A stretch of DNA of 64,000 nt, taken from assembly GCF_014268655.2 (NCBI RefSeq), contig NZ_JABWQX020000004.1:75330-139329 (forward strand). The letters run 5' to 3'. The number at the start of each line of letters is the position of its first letter. Positions within the stretch are counted from its first letter, which is position 1. Below, in pieces: positions 18,228 to 27,675 of this stretch. The DNA is from Pseudomonas marvdashtae (lineage in GTDB: Bacteria; Pseudomonadota; Gammaproteobacteria; Pseudomonadales; Pseudomonadaceae). The position numbers were made by a program, and so were the translations under genes. Under the pieces are notes generated by a model. The model saw only the letters and a list, made by a program, of their open reading frames with translations. It was not told where the DNA came from and searched no databases.

Positions 18228-19091
18228 ATGCGTACTTCCGTACGTGTTGCCGTCACGCTGAGTGTGGTGGCCGTGGCGATCTTCGCCGGGTTTCATTTGT
18301 GGCAGTACTACATGCTCACGCCCTGGACCCGGGATGCGCGGATCCGTGCCGACGTGGTGGTGATCGCTCCCGACGTATCGGGTTGGGTGCGCGAGCTCAA
18401 GGCCGTGGATAACCAGCAGGTCAAGGCCGGCGACGTATTGCTCAATATCGATCGCGAGCGTTTCGAGGCCGCAGTGGAGAAAGCCAGGGCGGTGGTCCAG
18501 ACTCGCCAGCAGCAACTGAGCCTGCGCGAACACGAAGCCAGTCGCCGCGCCGCATTGGGTCCACAGGCCATCAGCGCCGAGTTGCGCGAAAACGCCCAGA
18601 TCAACGCAGGGATTGCCCGTGGTGAACTGCGCGAGGCCCAGGCCGAGGCCAAGGTTGCCGAGCTGAACCTGGCGCGCAGCCAGGTCCTGGCCCCACGTAG
18701 CGGTCACATCACCAACCTGCGCCTGGCCGAAGGCAACTATGTGAACGCCGGGCAGCCGGTCATGGCGCTGGTGGATGACTCAACGTTCTACGTGCAGGCC
18801 TATTTCGAAGAAACCAAACTGCCGAGGATCCGCGTCGGCGATCCGGTCAAAATCTGGTTGATGAGCGCCGGTCATGCGCTCGAAGGTCATGTGGAAAGCA
18901 TCAGCCGAGGCATCACCGACCGCAATACCAACCCCGATGCGCAACTGCTGGCCGAGGTCGAGCCGACATTCAACTGGGTGCGCCTGGCCCAGCGGATTCC
19001 GGTACGGATCAAGCTGGACAAGGTGCCGGAAGGGGCGAGCCTGAGCGCGGGGATGACGGCGAGTGTGCAGGTGCGGGAAGCCCAGCAATAG
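18228..19091 (+). CDS. HlyD-family periplasmic adaptor of the efflux pump
   Basis: Membrane-fusion protein of 287 aa (AaeA/YdhJ type) linking the FUSC pump to the outer membrane. It has one N-terminal membrane anchor (residues 5-25), a lipoyl half-motif (VVIAPDVSGWVRELKAVDNQQVKAGDVLLNID), a helical hairpin with heptad pattern (residues 75-145), the second lipoyl half and a beta-barrel segment. ATG at 18228 follows TAAGGAG; an upstream TTG is rejected. Last gene of the operon. Confidence 0.88.
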   Translation: MRTSVRVAVTLSVVAVAIFAGFHLWQYYMLTPWTRDARIRADVVVIAPDVSGWVRELKAVDNQQVKAGDVLLNIDRERFEAAVEKARAVVQTRQQQLSLREHEASRRAALGPQAISAELRENAQINAGIARGELREAQAEAKVAELNLARSQVLAPRSGHITNLRLAEGNYVNAGQPVMALVDDSTFYVQAYFEETKLPRIRVGDPVKIWLMSAGHALEGHVESISRGITDRNTNPDAQLLAEVEPTFNWVRLAQRIPVRIKLDKVPEGASLSAGMTASVQVREAQQ

Positions 19092-19111
19092 CCGCAACAC
19101 TGCAGTCATTT

Positions 19112-19250
19112 GTGGCGAGGGGATTTAGCGAAACGTCGCACCGCCCCGCTGGGCTGCGCAGCAGCCCCCTGTGCCCAGGCTGGCACACCGCAGTGGTCTT
19201 GAGGTATTGGGGGCGCTTCGCGCCCCAGCGGGGATAAATCCCCTCGCCAC
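19112..19250. repeat. REPIN, type B
   Basis: Arms start GTGGCGAGGGGATTTA and end GGGGATAAATCCCCTCGCCAC, with inner GGGCGCTTCGCGCCCC and GGGCTGCGCAGCAGCCC hairpins. Same class as 61032-61156. It separates the convergent HlyD and MaoC genes. Confidence 0.82.
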
Positions 19251-19275
19251 ATTTCATTCCCATAGATCGCGGTAG

Positions 19276-19746
19276 TCAGCCAACAGTAATCGGCGGCAAC
19301 GTCGGCAATGTCACGGTCTGCTGTTTACGCGGGGCGAGAATCTCGGCCTCGCCGTCCACCACCAGTTCATCACGCTGGTTGAACACGCGGGTGGCGATGC
19401 GCACGCGAAATTTTGGCAGCTTCTCCAGGATCTCCAGGCGCACGGTCAAGGTGTCGCCGATCTTTACCGGTTTCTGGAAACTCATCTGCTGGCCAATATA
19501 AATGGTGCCCGGCCCAGGCAACTCGCACGCGACCGCCGCGCTGATCAGTGCACCGCTGAACATGCCATGGGCGATGCGCTCCTTGAACATGCTGGCTGCG
19601 GCAAATTCGGCGTCCAGGTGCACCGGGTTGTGATCGCCCGACATCGCGGCGAACAACTGGATGTCGCGCTCTTCGACGGTCTTGCTGTAGCTGGCAGTCT
19701 GACCGACTTCGAGGGCTTCGTAAGGGATGTTGGTAACCTGGGTCAT
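19276..19746 (-). CDS. MaoC-like (R)-specific enoyl-CoA hydratase (PhaJ-type)
   Basis: Hot-dog-fold hydratase of 156 aa that adds water to trans-2-enoyl-CoA to give (R)-3-hydroxyacyl-CoA, linking beta-oxidation with polyhydroxyalkanoate precursors. The hydratase-2 motif is intact: MSGDHNPVHLD with catalytic Asp38 and His43. Start ATG at 19746. It is divergently placed near two acyl-CoA synthetase genes, the arrangement of the P. aeruginosa fadD1-fadD2 region. Which PhaJ number it is cannot be told from sequence alone. Confidence 0.85.
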   Translation of the reverse strand: MTQVTNIPYEALEVGQTASYSKTVEERDIQLFAAMSGDHNPVHLDAEFAAASMFKERIAHGMFSGALISAAVACELPGPGTIYIGQQMSFQKPVKIGDTLTVRLEILEKLPKFRVRIATRVFNQRDELVVDGEAEILAPRKQQTVTLPTLPPITVG

Positions 19747-19784
19747 GTCTGGATCCTGGACGGGTAAAGGAAAACGCGGCAAAG

Positions 19785-20729
19785 CTACTCGCTGCGTGGC
19801 GGCCGCTTGTGACTCAAGGCCTGGGCAATCCAGGCCAGCACATCGGCGGTCACTTCATCGCGGTTGGTTTCATTGAACAGTTCGTGCCGGGCCTGCGGGT
19901 AAATCGTCAATTGCATATGTTGGTTGCCGGCGTCGCGCAAGGCGTCGGCCAGATCCTTCAGACGCTTGCCCTCGCTCACCGGATCACATTCGCCGCCAAT
20001 TACCAGCAGCGGCAGGCCTGGATCGATCTGCGCGAGATTGGACGCTTTGCTGATCTGCTGCAACCCACCCAGCAGGTCGACCCACAGCTGATTGGTGCAA
20101 CGAAAGCCGCATAGCGGGTCTCGGACGTATTTGTCCACCTCGGCCGGGTCGCGGCTGAGCCAGTCGAAAGGCGTACGCACGGGTTTGAATTTTTTGTTGA
20201 AGCTGCCGAATGACAACCACTCGATCAGCGCGCTACGCCCCGTTGCTCCCTGACGTCGACGCTCGAAGCGGGCGATCAGGCGCGCCGCACGGTAAAGCGC
20301 CACGGGTTGGAAGTTCGAACCGCTGAGAATCGCCCCGTGCAGGCTGGCGCTGTGGTGCAGCAGGTAAGCTTGGGCGATGTAGCTGCCCATGCTGTGGCCC
20401 AGCAGCAGTATGGGGATATCCGGATGCTGCTGGCCGATGTGGTGGTTAAGGCTCGCCAGGTCGCCGACGACCTTGGCCCAGCCGTCCTCGTTCGCGAAAT
20501 GACCGAGGATGGCTTCTTCACCCGTCTTGCCGTGGCCACGCAGGTCCAGCGCATAGACGCCATAACCTTCGGCGCACAGCGCTTGCGCCAGGCGCCCATA
20601 GCGGGCGCTGTGTTCGGCCATGCCGTGGGCCAGCATGATGACCGCCGATGGGGCGGTTTCGGGCAACCACTGATTGACGAACAGGCGGTTGTGGTCGGTC
20701 GCGGTCAGCCAGAACGTTTGGTGGATCAT
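19785..20729 (-). CDS. Alpha/beta hydrolase, monoacylglycerol lipase-like
   Basis: Serine hydrolase of 314 aa. It shows the oxyanion region LAHGMAEHSARYG, the nucleophile elbow GHSMG, a late Asp in GGECDPVSEG and a catalytic His in YPQARHEL. This pattern (Hydrolase_4, lysophospholipase-like) suggests release of fatty acids from glycerides or similar esters, which would feed the neighbouring acyl-CoA synthetases. Start ATG at 20729 follows AAAGGAACC. It is followed by the MaoC gene 38 bp on, probably as an operon. Confidence 0.84.
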   Translation of the reverse strand: MIHQTFWLTATDHNRLFVNQWLPETAPSAVIMLAHGMAEHSARYGRLAQALCAEGYGVYALDLRGHGKTGEEAILGHFANEDGWAKVVGDLASLNHHIGQQHPDIPILLLGHSMGSYIAQAYLLHHSASLHGAILSGSNFQPVALYRAARLIARFERRRQGATGRSALIEWLSFGSFNKKFKPVRTPFDWLSRDPAEVDKYVRDPLCGFRCTNQLWVDLLGGLQQISKASNLAQIDPGLPLLVIGGECDPVSEGKRLKDLADALRDAGNQHMQLTIYPQARHELFNETNRDEVTADVLAWIAQALSHKRPPRSE

Positions 20730-20946
20730 GGCGGTTCCTTTGCACAAATCAGACGCAGCGTTGCTGCATTGTATAGCGCATCCGCTGCGTCTCGCCTGAT
20801 CAGCTCTCGGCGAGGCAGGAAGATTCACATAATCTATGACGCAAGTTGCCATATTTGCCTGATTGGCCATAGCTGCTAGTGTCCCATGAGCTCCGCCTGT
20901 GAAAGCGATACGCAAGCGGTCCCGGATACGTTCAGGTAAAGAGGAT

Positions 20947-20954
20947 AAAAACAA
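20947..20954 (+). promoter_or_regulatory. A-rich motif at the fadD2 start
   Basis: AAAAACAA (AANAANAA) runs into the ATG at 20954, just after GAGGAT. A possible Hfq/Crc site, weaker support than for the sugar genes. Confidence 0.35.
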
Positions 20955-22642
20955 TGCAGCCTGATTTCTGGAATGACAAACGCCCGGCCGGCGTGCCTTC
21001 GGACATCGAACACGGTGTCTACAAGTCGGTCGTTGAGGTGTTCGAGCGTTCCTGCAAGAAATTTGCCGACCGTCCGGCGTTCAGCAACATGGGGGTGACG
21101 CTCACTTACGCCGAGCTCGAGCGCTACAGCGCGGCCTTTGCCGGTTACCTGCAGGCCCATACCGACCTGGCACCGGGCGATCGCATCGCGGTACAGATGC
21201 CCAACGTCCTGCAATACCCGATCGCCGTTTTCGGTGCGCTGCGCGCCGGACTGGTGGTGGTCAACACCAACCCGTTGTATACCCCGCGGGAAATGCGCCA
21301 CCAGTTCAAGGACTCCGGCGCCCGGGCGTTGGTGTACCTGAATATGTTCGGCCAGAAAGTCCAGGAAGTGCTGCCTGACACCGACCTGCAATACCTGATC
21401 GAGGCGAAGATGGGCGACCTGATGCCCACCGCCAAGGGCTGGTTGGTGAATACGGTGGTGAGCAAGGTCAAGAAAATGGTCCCGGACTATTCGCTGCCCC
21501 AAGCCGTTTCTTTCAAGACCGCCCTGCGCCTGGGGCGTGGCCAAGGCATCAAGCCGTTGAACGTGAGCCTCGCCGACATCGCCGTGTTGCAATACACCGG
21601 CGGCACTACCGGGCTGGCGAAAGGCGCGATGCTGACCCACGGCAACCTGGTCGCCAACATGCAACAGGCCCGGGCCTGCCTGGGGCAGATCGGCGACGAC
21701 GGCCAGCCGTTGTTGCGCGAAGGCCAGGAAGTCATGATCGCGCCGCTGCCGCTGTACCACATCTATGCATTCACGGCGAACTGCATGTGCATGATGGTCA
21801 CGGGCAACCACAACGTGTTGATCACCAATCCACGAGACATCGGCGGCTTCATCAAGGAGCTGAAGAACTGGCGGTTTTCCCTGTTGTTGGGGCTCAACAC
21901 GTTGTTCGTGGCGCTGATGGATCACCCGGATTTCAAGACGCTGGATTTCTCCAATCTCAAGGTCACCAACTCAGGCGGTACCGCGTTGGTCAAGGCCACC
22001 GCCGAGCGTTGGAAACAGCTCACCGGTTGCAGTATTACCGAAGGGTACGGGCTGACCGAAACCTCGCCAGTGGCCAGTGCCAACCCTTACGGCGGCAAGT
22101 CGCGCCTGGGTACGGTGGGTTTGCCGGTGCCGGGGACGCTGATGAAAGTCATCAGCGATGACGGTATCGAGCTGCCTCTTGGTGAGCGCGGAGAACTGTG
22201 CATCAAGGGCCCGCAGATCATGAAGGGCTACTGGAACAAGCCTGAAGCTACCGCTGAGGTGCTGGACAGCGAAGGCTGGTTCAAGTCCGGCGATATCGCG
22301 GTGATCGACCCCGATGGATTTGTGCGTATCGTCGACCGCAAGAAGGACATGATCATCGTCTCGGGTTTCAACGTGTACCCCAACGAGATCGAGGACGTGG
22401 TGATGGCGCACCCGAAAGTCGCCAGCTGCGCCGTCATCGGCGTGCCGGACGAACGTTCGGGGGAGGCGGTGAAACTGTTCGTGGTGGCGCGTGAGTCGGG
22501 CGTCAGCCTTGAAGAGCTCAAGGCGTACTGCAAGGAGAACTTCACGGGGTACAAGATACCCAAGCACATCGTGCTACGAGAGTCGCTGCCAATGACGCCG
22601 GTGGGCAAGATCTTGCGACGGGAGCTGCGCGACATCGCCTGA
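20954..22642 (+). CDS. fadD2: Long-chain acyl-CoA synthetase FadD2
   Basis: Activates fatty acids to acyl-CoA with ATP at the inner membrane face (562 aa). AMP-binding loop YTGGTTGLAKGAML near residue 214, the adenylate motif GYGLTETSP, and the C-terminal FACS region GWFKSGDIAVIDPDGF...DRKKDMI are intact. It is followed by a paralogue in the same direction, as in P. aeruginosa (PA3300-PA3299). ATG at 20954 follows AGAGGAT. Confidence 0.9.
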   Translation: MQPDFWNDKRPAGVPSDIEHGVYKSVVEVFERSCKKFADRPAFSNMGVTLTYAELERYSAAFAGYLQAHTDLAPGDRIAVQMPNVLQYPIAVFGALRAGLVVVNTNPLYTPREMRHQFKDSGARALVYLNMFGQKVQEVLPDTDLQYLIEAKMGDLMPTAKGWLVNTVVSKVKKMVPDYSLPQAVSFKTALRLGRGQGIKPLNVSLADIAVLQYTGGTTGLAKGAMLTHGNLVANMQQARACLGQIGDDGQPLLREGQEVMIAPLPLYHIYAFTANCMCMMVTGNHNVLITNPRDIGGFIKELKNWRFSLLLGLNTLFVALMDHPDFKTLDFSNLKVTNSGGTALVKATAERWKQLTGCSITEGYGLTETSPVASANPYGGKSRLGTVGLPVPGTLMKVISDDGIELPLGERGELCIKGPQIMKGYWNKPEATAEVLDSEGWFKSGDIAVIDPDGFVRIVDRKKDMIIVSGFNVYPNEIEDVVMAHPKVASCAVIGVPDERSGEAVKLFVVARESGVSLEELKAYCKENFTGYKIPKHIVLRESLPMTPVGKILRRELRDIA

Positions 22643-22666
22643 AGCCAGAGAGGTCCAGTAAAAACC

Positions 22667-22692
22667 CTGTGGGAGCACGCGTGCTCCCACAG
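22667..22692. repeat. Perfect 26-bp palindrome between fadD2 and fadD1
   Basis: Perfect inverted repeat with half CTGTGGGAGCACG. No T-run follows, so it resembles a single REP hairpin, which may reduce read-through between the two genes. The rest of the 303-bp gap (22643-22945) shows no gene; it probably holds the fadD1 promoter. Confidence 0.75.
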
Positions 22693-22945
22693 TGCTTTAT
22701 GTATTTGAGGTAATTACACAGGGCTTAGAATTTTTACTCTAAAAATGACTATTGCATATTCTTGAGTCAGATTCGTGACCGTAGGGGCCGTTTTTGGCTC
22801 TAGGCGACCCTTGGCAAAGCTGCTACTCTCGGCGCGCTTTTGTGACTTCTCGGCCTTTATCCAGCCAGATTCACCAACAGACACACACCAATAATAATCG
22901 CATCAAATGCGGTGAGAATTCGCGTTGCTGAGGAGTGGGGCTTCC

Positions 22946-24637
22946 ATGATCGAAGACTTTTGGAAGGATAAATACCCAGCTGGGATTGCTGCCGACATCA
23001 ATCCAGATGAGTATCCGAATATTCAGGCGGTGTTGAAGCAATCCTGCCAACGCTTCGCCGACAAGCCGGCATTCAGCAACCTTGGCAAGACGATCACCTA
23101 CGGTGAGCTGTACGAGTTGTCCGGTGCCTTTGCCGCTTACTTGCAACAGCATACCGATTTGCAGCCGGGCGATCGAATCGCCGTGCAACTTCCCAACGTC
23201 CTCCAATACCCAGTGGCCGTGTTCGGTGCGATTCGTGCCGGGCTGATCGTGGTCAATACCAACCCGCTCTACACCGCGCGGGAAATGGAACATCAATTCA
23301 ATGATTCCGGTGCCAAGGCGCTGGTGTGCCTGGCAAACATGGCGCACCTGGCCGAGCACGTGGTGCCCAAGACGGGCGTCAAGCACGTCATCGTGACCGA
23401 AGTCGCCGATCTTCTGCCGCCGCTCAAGCGTATGCTGATCAACAGCGTCATCAAGTACGTCAAGAAGATGGTCCCGGCTTATCACTTGCCCAAGGCCATC
23501 AAGTTCAACGATGTGCTGAGCAAGGGCCATGGCCAGCCCGTGACCGAAGCCAACCCTGCCAGCGATGAAGTGGCCGTGCTGCAATACACCGGCGGCACCA
23601 CTGGCGTGGCGAAGGGCGCGATGCTTACCCACCGCAACCTGGTGGCGAACATGCTGCAGTGCAAGGCGCTGATGGGCTCCAACCTCAATGAAGGCTGCGA
23701 AGTGCTAATCACGCCGCTGCCGCTTTATCACATCTACGCATTCACCTTCCATTGCATGGCGATGATGCTGATCGGCAACCACAACATCCTGATCAGCAAC
23801 CCGCGCGACCTGTCGGCGATGGTCAAGGAACTGTCGAAGTGGAAGTTCAGCGGTTTCGTTGGCCTCAACACGTTGTTCGTGGCGCTGTGCAACAACGAAG
23901 CTTTCCGCAAGCTGGACTTCTCGGCGCTGAAGGTGACTTTGTCTGGCGGCATGGCCTTGCAATTGGCCGCGGCGGAGCGTTGGAAAGCGGTCACCGGTTG
24001 CCCGATCTGCGAAGGCTACGGCATGACCGAGACGAGCCCGGTCGCCACAGTCAACCCGATCCAGCACATCCAGGTTGGCACGATCGGTATTCCGGTGCCG
24101 TCGACGCTGTGCAAGGTCATCAATGACGCGGGCGTCGAGCTGCCATTGGGTGAAATCGGCGAGTTGTGTGTGAAAGGTCCACAGGTCATGAAGGGCTATT
24201 GGCAGCGCCAGGACGCCACCGACGAGATGCTCGACAGCGATGGCTGGCTCAAGACCGGCGACATCGCGGTGATCCAGCCGGACGGCTACATGCGCATTGT
24301 CGATCGCAAGAAAGACATGATCCTGATCTCCGGCTTCAACGTGTACCCCAACGAATTGGAAGATGTGTTGGCGACCCTGCCGGGTGTGCTGCAATGCGCG
24401 GCCATCGGGGTGCCGGATGAGAAATCCGGCGAGGCGATCAAGATATTCATCGTCGCGCGCCCGGGTGTCACCCTGACCAAGGAGCAGGTGATGGAGCACA
24501 TGCGCGCCAACGTCACGGGTTACAAAGTGCCCAAGACCGTGGAATTCCGCGATGCGTTGCCTACCACCAACGTGGGCAAGATCCTGCGTCGCGAATTGCG
24601 GGATGAAGAGTTGAGGAAGTTGGGGTTGAAGAAGTAA
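22946..24637 (+). CDS. fadD1: Long-chain acyl-CoA synthetase FadD1
   Basis: Paralogue of FadD2 (563 aa), same domains: AMP-binding loop YTGGTTGVAKGAML near residue 216, GYGMTETSP, and GWLKTGDIAVIQPDGY...DRKKDMILISG. In P. aeruginosa FadD1 prefers long chains and FadD2 shorter ones; the preference here is not readable. The ATG at 22946 follows GAGGAGTGGGG; an upstream in-frame ATG at 22925 is less likely. The 300-bp gap before it suggests independent expression. Confidence 0.9.
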   Translation: MIEDFWKDKYPAGIAADINPDEYPNIQAVLKQSCQRFADKPAFSNLGKTITYGELYELSGAFAAYLQQHTDLQPGDRIAVQLPNVLQYPVAVFGAIRAGLIVVNTNPLYTAREMEHQFNDSGAKALVCLANMAHLAEHVVPKTGVKHVIVTEVADLLPPLKRMLINSVIKYVKKMVPAYHLPKAIKFNDVLSKGHGQPVTEANPASDEVAVLQYTGGTTGVAKGAMLTHRNLVANMLQCKALMGSNLNEGCEVLITPLPLYHIYAFTFHCMAMMLIGNHNILISNPRDLSAMVKELSKWKFSGFVGLNTLFVALCNNEAFRKLDFSALKVTLSGGMALQLAAAERWKAVTGCPICEGYGMTETSPVATVNPIQHIQVGTIGIPVPSTLCKVINDAGVELPLGEIGELCVKGPQVMKGYWQRQDATDEMLDSDGWLKTGDIAVIQPDGYMRIVDRKKDMILISGFNVYPNELEDVLATLPGVLQCAAIGVPDEKSGEAIKIFIVARPGVTLTKEQVMEHMRANVTGYKVPKTVEFRDALPTTNVGKILRRELRDEELRKLGLKK

Positions 24638-24655
24638 GACCGCCGCCAACAAAAC

Positions 24656-24679
24656 GCCCCGCCAAGTGCGGGGCTTTTT
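24656..24679 (+). terminator. Rho-independent terminator of fadD1
   Basis: GCCCCGC-CAAGT-GCGGGGC stem and five T residues. Confidence 0.9.
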
Positions 24680-24721
24680 ATTGCGGGAAAATTTCTACAG
24701 CCAGGCGCCCCTGGCCTTGGG

Positions 24722-25099
24722 TTACAACCGAAATTGCGCAAAATCCAGGTTGGTGCCACCCGGGCGCATGTCTTGGAGGTAGGAATCCTTGTCGGCACTG
24801 AGTTCCAGGCTCAGGGCTGCCTTGCGTTTGCCTTGGTTGCGCACTTCGAGGTTTTCCATTTTTTCGCGAAGGAACACGGTCGGTACCTTCAGATGCAACA
24901 ACTCGTCGGTGGCCGGCGTGTGCAGCAGCAGGTGAATCCATTCGTATTGCCCAATGGCCAGCCGGGCCACTGGAATGTCGAACCAGAAGATGTTGCGGTT
25001 GCGGTTCAGTTCGCTGAAATGGCAGTTATTGACGCCTAGGACGGCGCCGCCCAGTTCTTGATTCCTGCGGGCGATGGCCTGCTTTTTATCGAGTTTCAT
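24722..25099 (-). CDS. Conserved Pseudomonas hypothetical protein
   Basis: Protein of 125 aa, cytoplasmic, without signal or membrane segment. I do not recognise a domain. Visible: a basic N-terminus (MKLDKKQAIARRNQ), a central hydrophobic part (IFWFDIPVARLAIGQYEWIHLLLHTP) and a basic segment near residue 85. Position beside fadD1 corresponds to hypothetical PA3298 in P. aeruginosa. Start at the ATG at 25099. Confidence 0.7.
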   Translation of the reverse strand: MKLDKKQAIARRNQELGGAVLGVNNCHFSELNRNRNIFWFDIPVARLAIGQYEWIHLLLHTPATDELLHLKVPTVFLREKMENLEVRNQGKRKAALSLELSADKDSYLQDMRPGGTNLDFAQFRL

Positions 25100-25293
25100 A
25101 ACGTTCCTACGGGATTGGAGCTTCGGGCCGCAGCCTGAATACGTGGAGCATTCTCGGGGGTGGATCGACAAACATAAAGCGCAACCTGCATCTGACGATG
25201 AAATGCGCCGCTGAAAAAATGAAACTCCCTGCAAACGGCCCCGGTCAACCCATATGTAATGACTTTTCGTACAGTTATTCACAGGAGAGAATC

Positions 25294-25485
25294 ATGGGTA
25301 GCACGAGCGATAAAGTGAAGGGCGTTGCCAACGAAGCCGTCGGCAACATCAAGCAAGGCGTCGGCAAGGCCACAGACAATGACCGTATGCGCGCCGAGGG
25401 CGTGGTCCAGGAGAAAAAAGGTGAGGCCCAGCAAACCGTGGGCAAGGCCAAGGATGCGGTCAAGAAAGGCGTTAACGAGGCGTAA
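25294..25485 (+). CDS. CsbD-family small stress protein
   Basis: Protein of 63 aa, hydrophilic, with CsbD repeats [20 protein letters not shown] and a second [18 protein letters not shown]. CsbD proteins are strongly induced in stationary and osmotic stress; mechanism unknown. ATG at 25294 follows AGGAGA; longer upstream reading frames lack similarity. Confidence 0.9.
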   Translation: MGSTSDKVKGVANEAVGNIKQGVGKATDNDRMRAEGVVQEKKGEAQQTVGKAKDAVKKGVNEA

Positions 25486-25508
25486 CCGGCCTGTTAAAAA
25501 ACGATTGG

Positions 25509-25532
25509 AACGGCCATCCGCGGGTGGCCGTT
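25509..25532. terminator. Hairpin after the CsbD gene
   Basis: AACGGCCA/TGGCCGTT 8-bp stem, loop of 8 nt, no clear T-run; a weak terminator or RNA-stabilising hairpin. Confidence 0.5.
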
Positions 25533-25617
25533 ATCATGTCGGCTCGAACTTGCACCGGGGAAAATTGTTCCAAAGTCGCCAAACAGGTTACTTTTGTCTT
25601 GGATAGCAACTCCGTGA

Positions 25618-25641
25618 GTCGCCAGGCGACCTTCCTTTTTT
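25618..25641 (+). terminator. Terminator-like hairpin in the yihY leader
   Basis: GTCGC-CAG-GCGAC followed by CTTCCTTTTTT, ending 20 nt before the yihY ATG. It could end csbD transcription or attenuate yihY. Confidence 0.45.
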
Positions 25642-25660
25642 GCGGCGAAAGGAGACGCAC

Positions 25661-26614
25661 ATGATGTTCTCGGCCTTGAAAGGCTTACCCCTGCACCGCG
25701 TGATGATACGCACGGTGAATGAATTTCTCGACGACGAGATGTCGACGTACGCCTCCGCTCTGGCTTACCAGATGCTGTTTTCGCTGTTCCCCTTCATTCT
25801 GTTTCTGATCGCGCTGATCGGTTTCCTGCACCTGCCGGACTTCTTCTCCTGGTTGCGCCTGCAATCGGAGCTGGTGCTTCCGCCCCAGGCCCTGGAACAG
25901 GTCAATCCGGTGATCGACCAGCTCCAGCAATCCAAGGGCGGATTGCTTTCGATCGGTATCGTGATCGCGTTGTGGACTGCCTCGGCCGGTGTGCGGCTGA
26001 TGATGAGCGCGATGAACGCAGCCTACGATGTGGTCGAGGGGCGTCCGGCCTGGAAGCGCTTCCCGCTGTCGATTTTCTACACCATCGGCATCGCGGGCAT
26101 GTTGCTGGCCGCCGCGGCACTGATGGTGCTGGGGCCGCAGGTGATGGGCTGGATTGCCGCCCAGGTCGGGCTGGAGGAGTTTATCGTCACCGTCTGGACC
26201 CTCGTGCGCTGGCCGATCATCGTCTTTCTGCTGATGGTGGCCGTGGCGCTGATCTATTACGTGATGCCCGACGTCAAGCAGGAGTTTCGCTTCATCACGC
26301 CAGGCTCGGTGTTGGCCGTGGTGGTCTGGATCATCGCTTCCCTGGGCTTCGCGTTCTACGTCAAGACCTTCGCCGACTACAACGCCATGTATGGCAGTAT
26401 CGGCGCGATCATCGTCTTGTTGCTGTATTTCTATATTTCTTCAGCGGTGCTGTTACTCGGTGCGGAGATGAATGCAGTGATCGAGCACATGTCCGCCGAG
26501 GGCAAGGACAAAGGCGAAAAACACCCAGACGAGCATAGCGAAAAACAGCATGTGTCCGGTCTTGGTCGCGACCATTCCATCCCTCTCACTCATACTGACG
26601 AAGCCCGACCATGA
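25661..26614 (+). CDS. YihY/UPF0761 inner-membrane protein
   Basis: Membrane protein of 317 aa, formerly mislabelled ribonuclease BN. About six spans; family marks [20 protein letters not shown] (span 1), [20 protein letters not shown] and the C-terminal span with [22 protein letters not shown]. The tail after residue 285 is charged and His-rich. Function unknown, possibly lipid-related. ATG at 25661 follows AAAGGAGA; the next codon is also ATG. It overlaps def by 4 bp (ATGA), so both are co-translated. Confidence 0.86.
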   Translation: MMFSALKGLPLHRVMIRTVNEFLDDEMSTYASALAYQMLFSLFPFILFLIALIGFLHLPDFFSWLRLQSELVLPPQALEQVNPVIDQLQQSKGGLLSIGIVIALWTASAGVRLMMSAMNAAYDVVEGRPAWKRFPLSIFYTIGIAGMLLAAAALMVLGPQVMGWIAAQVGLEEFIVTVWTLVRWPIIVFLLMVAVALIYYVMPDVKQEFRFITPGSVLAVVVWIIASLGFAFYVKTFADYNAMYGSIGAIIVLLLYFYISSAVLLLGAEMNAVIEHMSAEGKDKGEKHPDEHSEKQHVSGLGRDHSIPLTHTDEARP

Positions 26615-27150
26615 TCCGCGAAATCCTGAAGATGGGCGATGAACGCCTGCTGCGCATCGCGCCGCCGGTGCCGGAGGAGATGTTCGACACGCCCGAGTTG
26701 TGGCAACTGATCGATGACATGTTCCAGACCATGGAGAGCGTTGGGGGCGTAGGCCTGGCGGCGCCGCAAATCGGTGTCGACCTGCAATTGGTGATCTTCG
26801 GCTTCGAGCACAGCGAGCGTTATCCCGACGCCGAGGCCGTGCCGCAGACTATCTTGATCAACCCGCTGATCACGCCGCTGAGTCCGCTGATGGAAGAGGG
26901 TTACGAAGGCTGCCTGTCGGTACCGGGCCTGCGCGGTGCGGTGGATCGCTACCAGCACATCCGCTACGAAGGTTTCGACCCCAAGGGCGAAGCCATCGTG
27001 CGCACGGCTTCAGGTTTCCACGCCCGGGTGGTCCAGCACGAATGCGATCACCTGATAGGTCGCTTGTACCCATCGCGCATCACCGATTTCAGCAAGTTCG
27101 GATTTACTGAAGTGATGTTCCCGGACCTTGACCCAGCGGCCGACGATTGA
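26611..27150 (+). CDS. def: Peptide deformylase (second copy type)
   Basis: Metalloenzyme of 179 aa removing the formyl group from nascent N-terminal methionine. All three motifs are intact: [17 protein letters not shown] (metal ligand Cys101) and QHECDHL (His143, catalytic Glu144, His147). The context (not beside fmt or dprA) suggests this is the extra deformylase that pseudomonads carry besides the main one. Overlaps yihY by 4 bp. Confidence 0.92.
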   Translation: MIREILKMGDERLLRIAPPVPEEMFDTPELWQLIDDMFQTMESVGGVGLAAPQIGVDLQLVIFGFEHSERYPDAEAVPQTILINPLITPLSPLMEEGYEGCLSVPGLRGAVDRYQHIRYEGFDPKGEAIVRTASGFHARVVQHECDHLIGRLYPSRITDFSKFGFTEVMFPDLDPAADD

Positions 27151-27153
27151 TCG

Positions 27154-27573
27154 TCAGGGTTTTGCAGGTTCCAACCCCATTGCAATCATCGGCTTGCTGC
27201 GCGCGTATCGGCTCAAACGCTCAGCCATTGCGTAAGGCAGTTCGGGGTTGAAGCGGAACCCGCGCCGCTCATAAAAGCCGCGCAGATCCGGATGGCAGAA
27301 TAACCACACTGGCTCGTCCATGCCGTTCACCGCCTCTCTGATCAACCGCGCCGCGATGCCCTGCGCGCGGTACGCCGGGTCAACGAACAACCCCGTCAGC
27401 CAATGCCCACCAGACACCGGTCGCAGGCACAACGCCGCGATGATCTCATCGCGGCGCGCCACCCAGAGCTGCGCGTCACGCACGGCTTTCATCGAAGATT
27501 GGTGGGCACGATAGAACTTGTTCATCAGCGGCCACAGCGGTTCTTCGAGCTGTGTGTAATGGATTTGTGGCAT
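27154..27573 (-). CDS. GNAT-family N-acetyltransferase
   Basis: Protein of 139 aa with a GNAT core: LTGLFVDPAYRAQGIAARLIREA carries the acetyl-CoA loop (Q/R-x-x-G-x-A). Substrate unknown. It is convergent with def, only 3 bp apart, with no terminator between. Confidence 0.85.
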   Translation of the reverse strand: MPQIHYTQLEEPLWPLMNKFYRAHQSSMKAVRDAQLWVARRDEIIAALCLRPVSGGHWLTGLFVDPAYRAQGIAARLIREAVNGMDEPVWLFCHPDLRGFYERRGFRFNPELPYAMAERLSRYARSKPMIAMGLEPAKP

Positions 27574-27675
27574 GGCAGGGGACGTTGGCGATGAGAGGAG
27601 GGCGATTATAAAAGAACGCCGGTGCAGCGATAGGTGTATACCTGGCTTACATCCCGTATGACTGGAGTACGTATC

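Noticed and set aside
20840..20950. PsrA-type operator before fadD2
   Set aside because: I looked for a GAAAC-N4-GTTTC-like palindrome and found none convincing.
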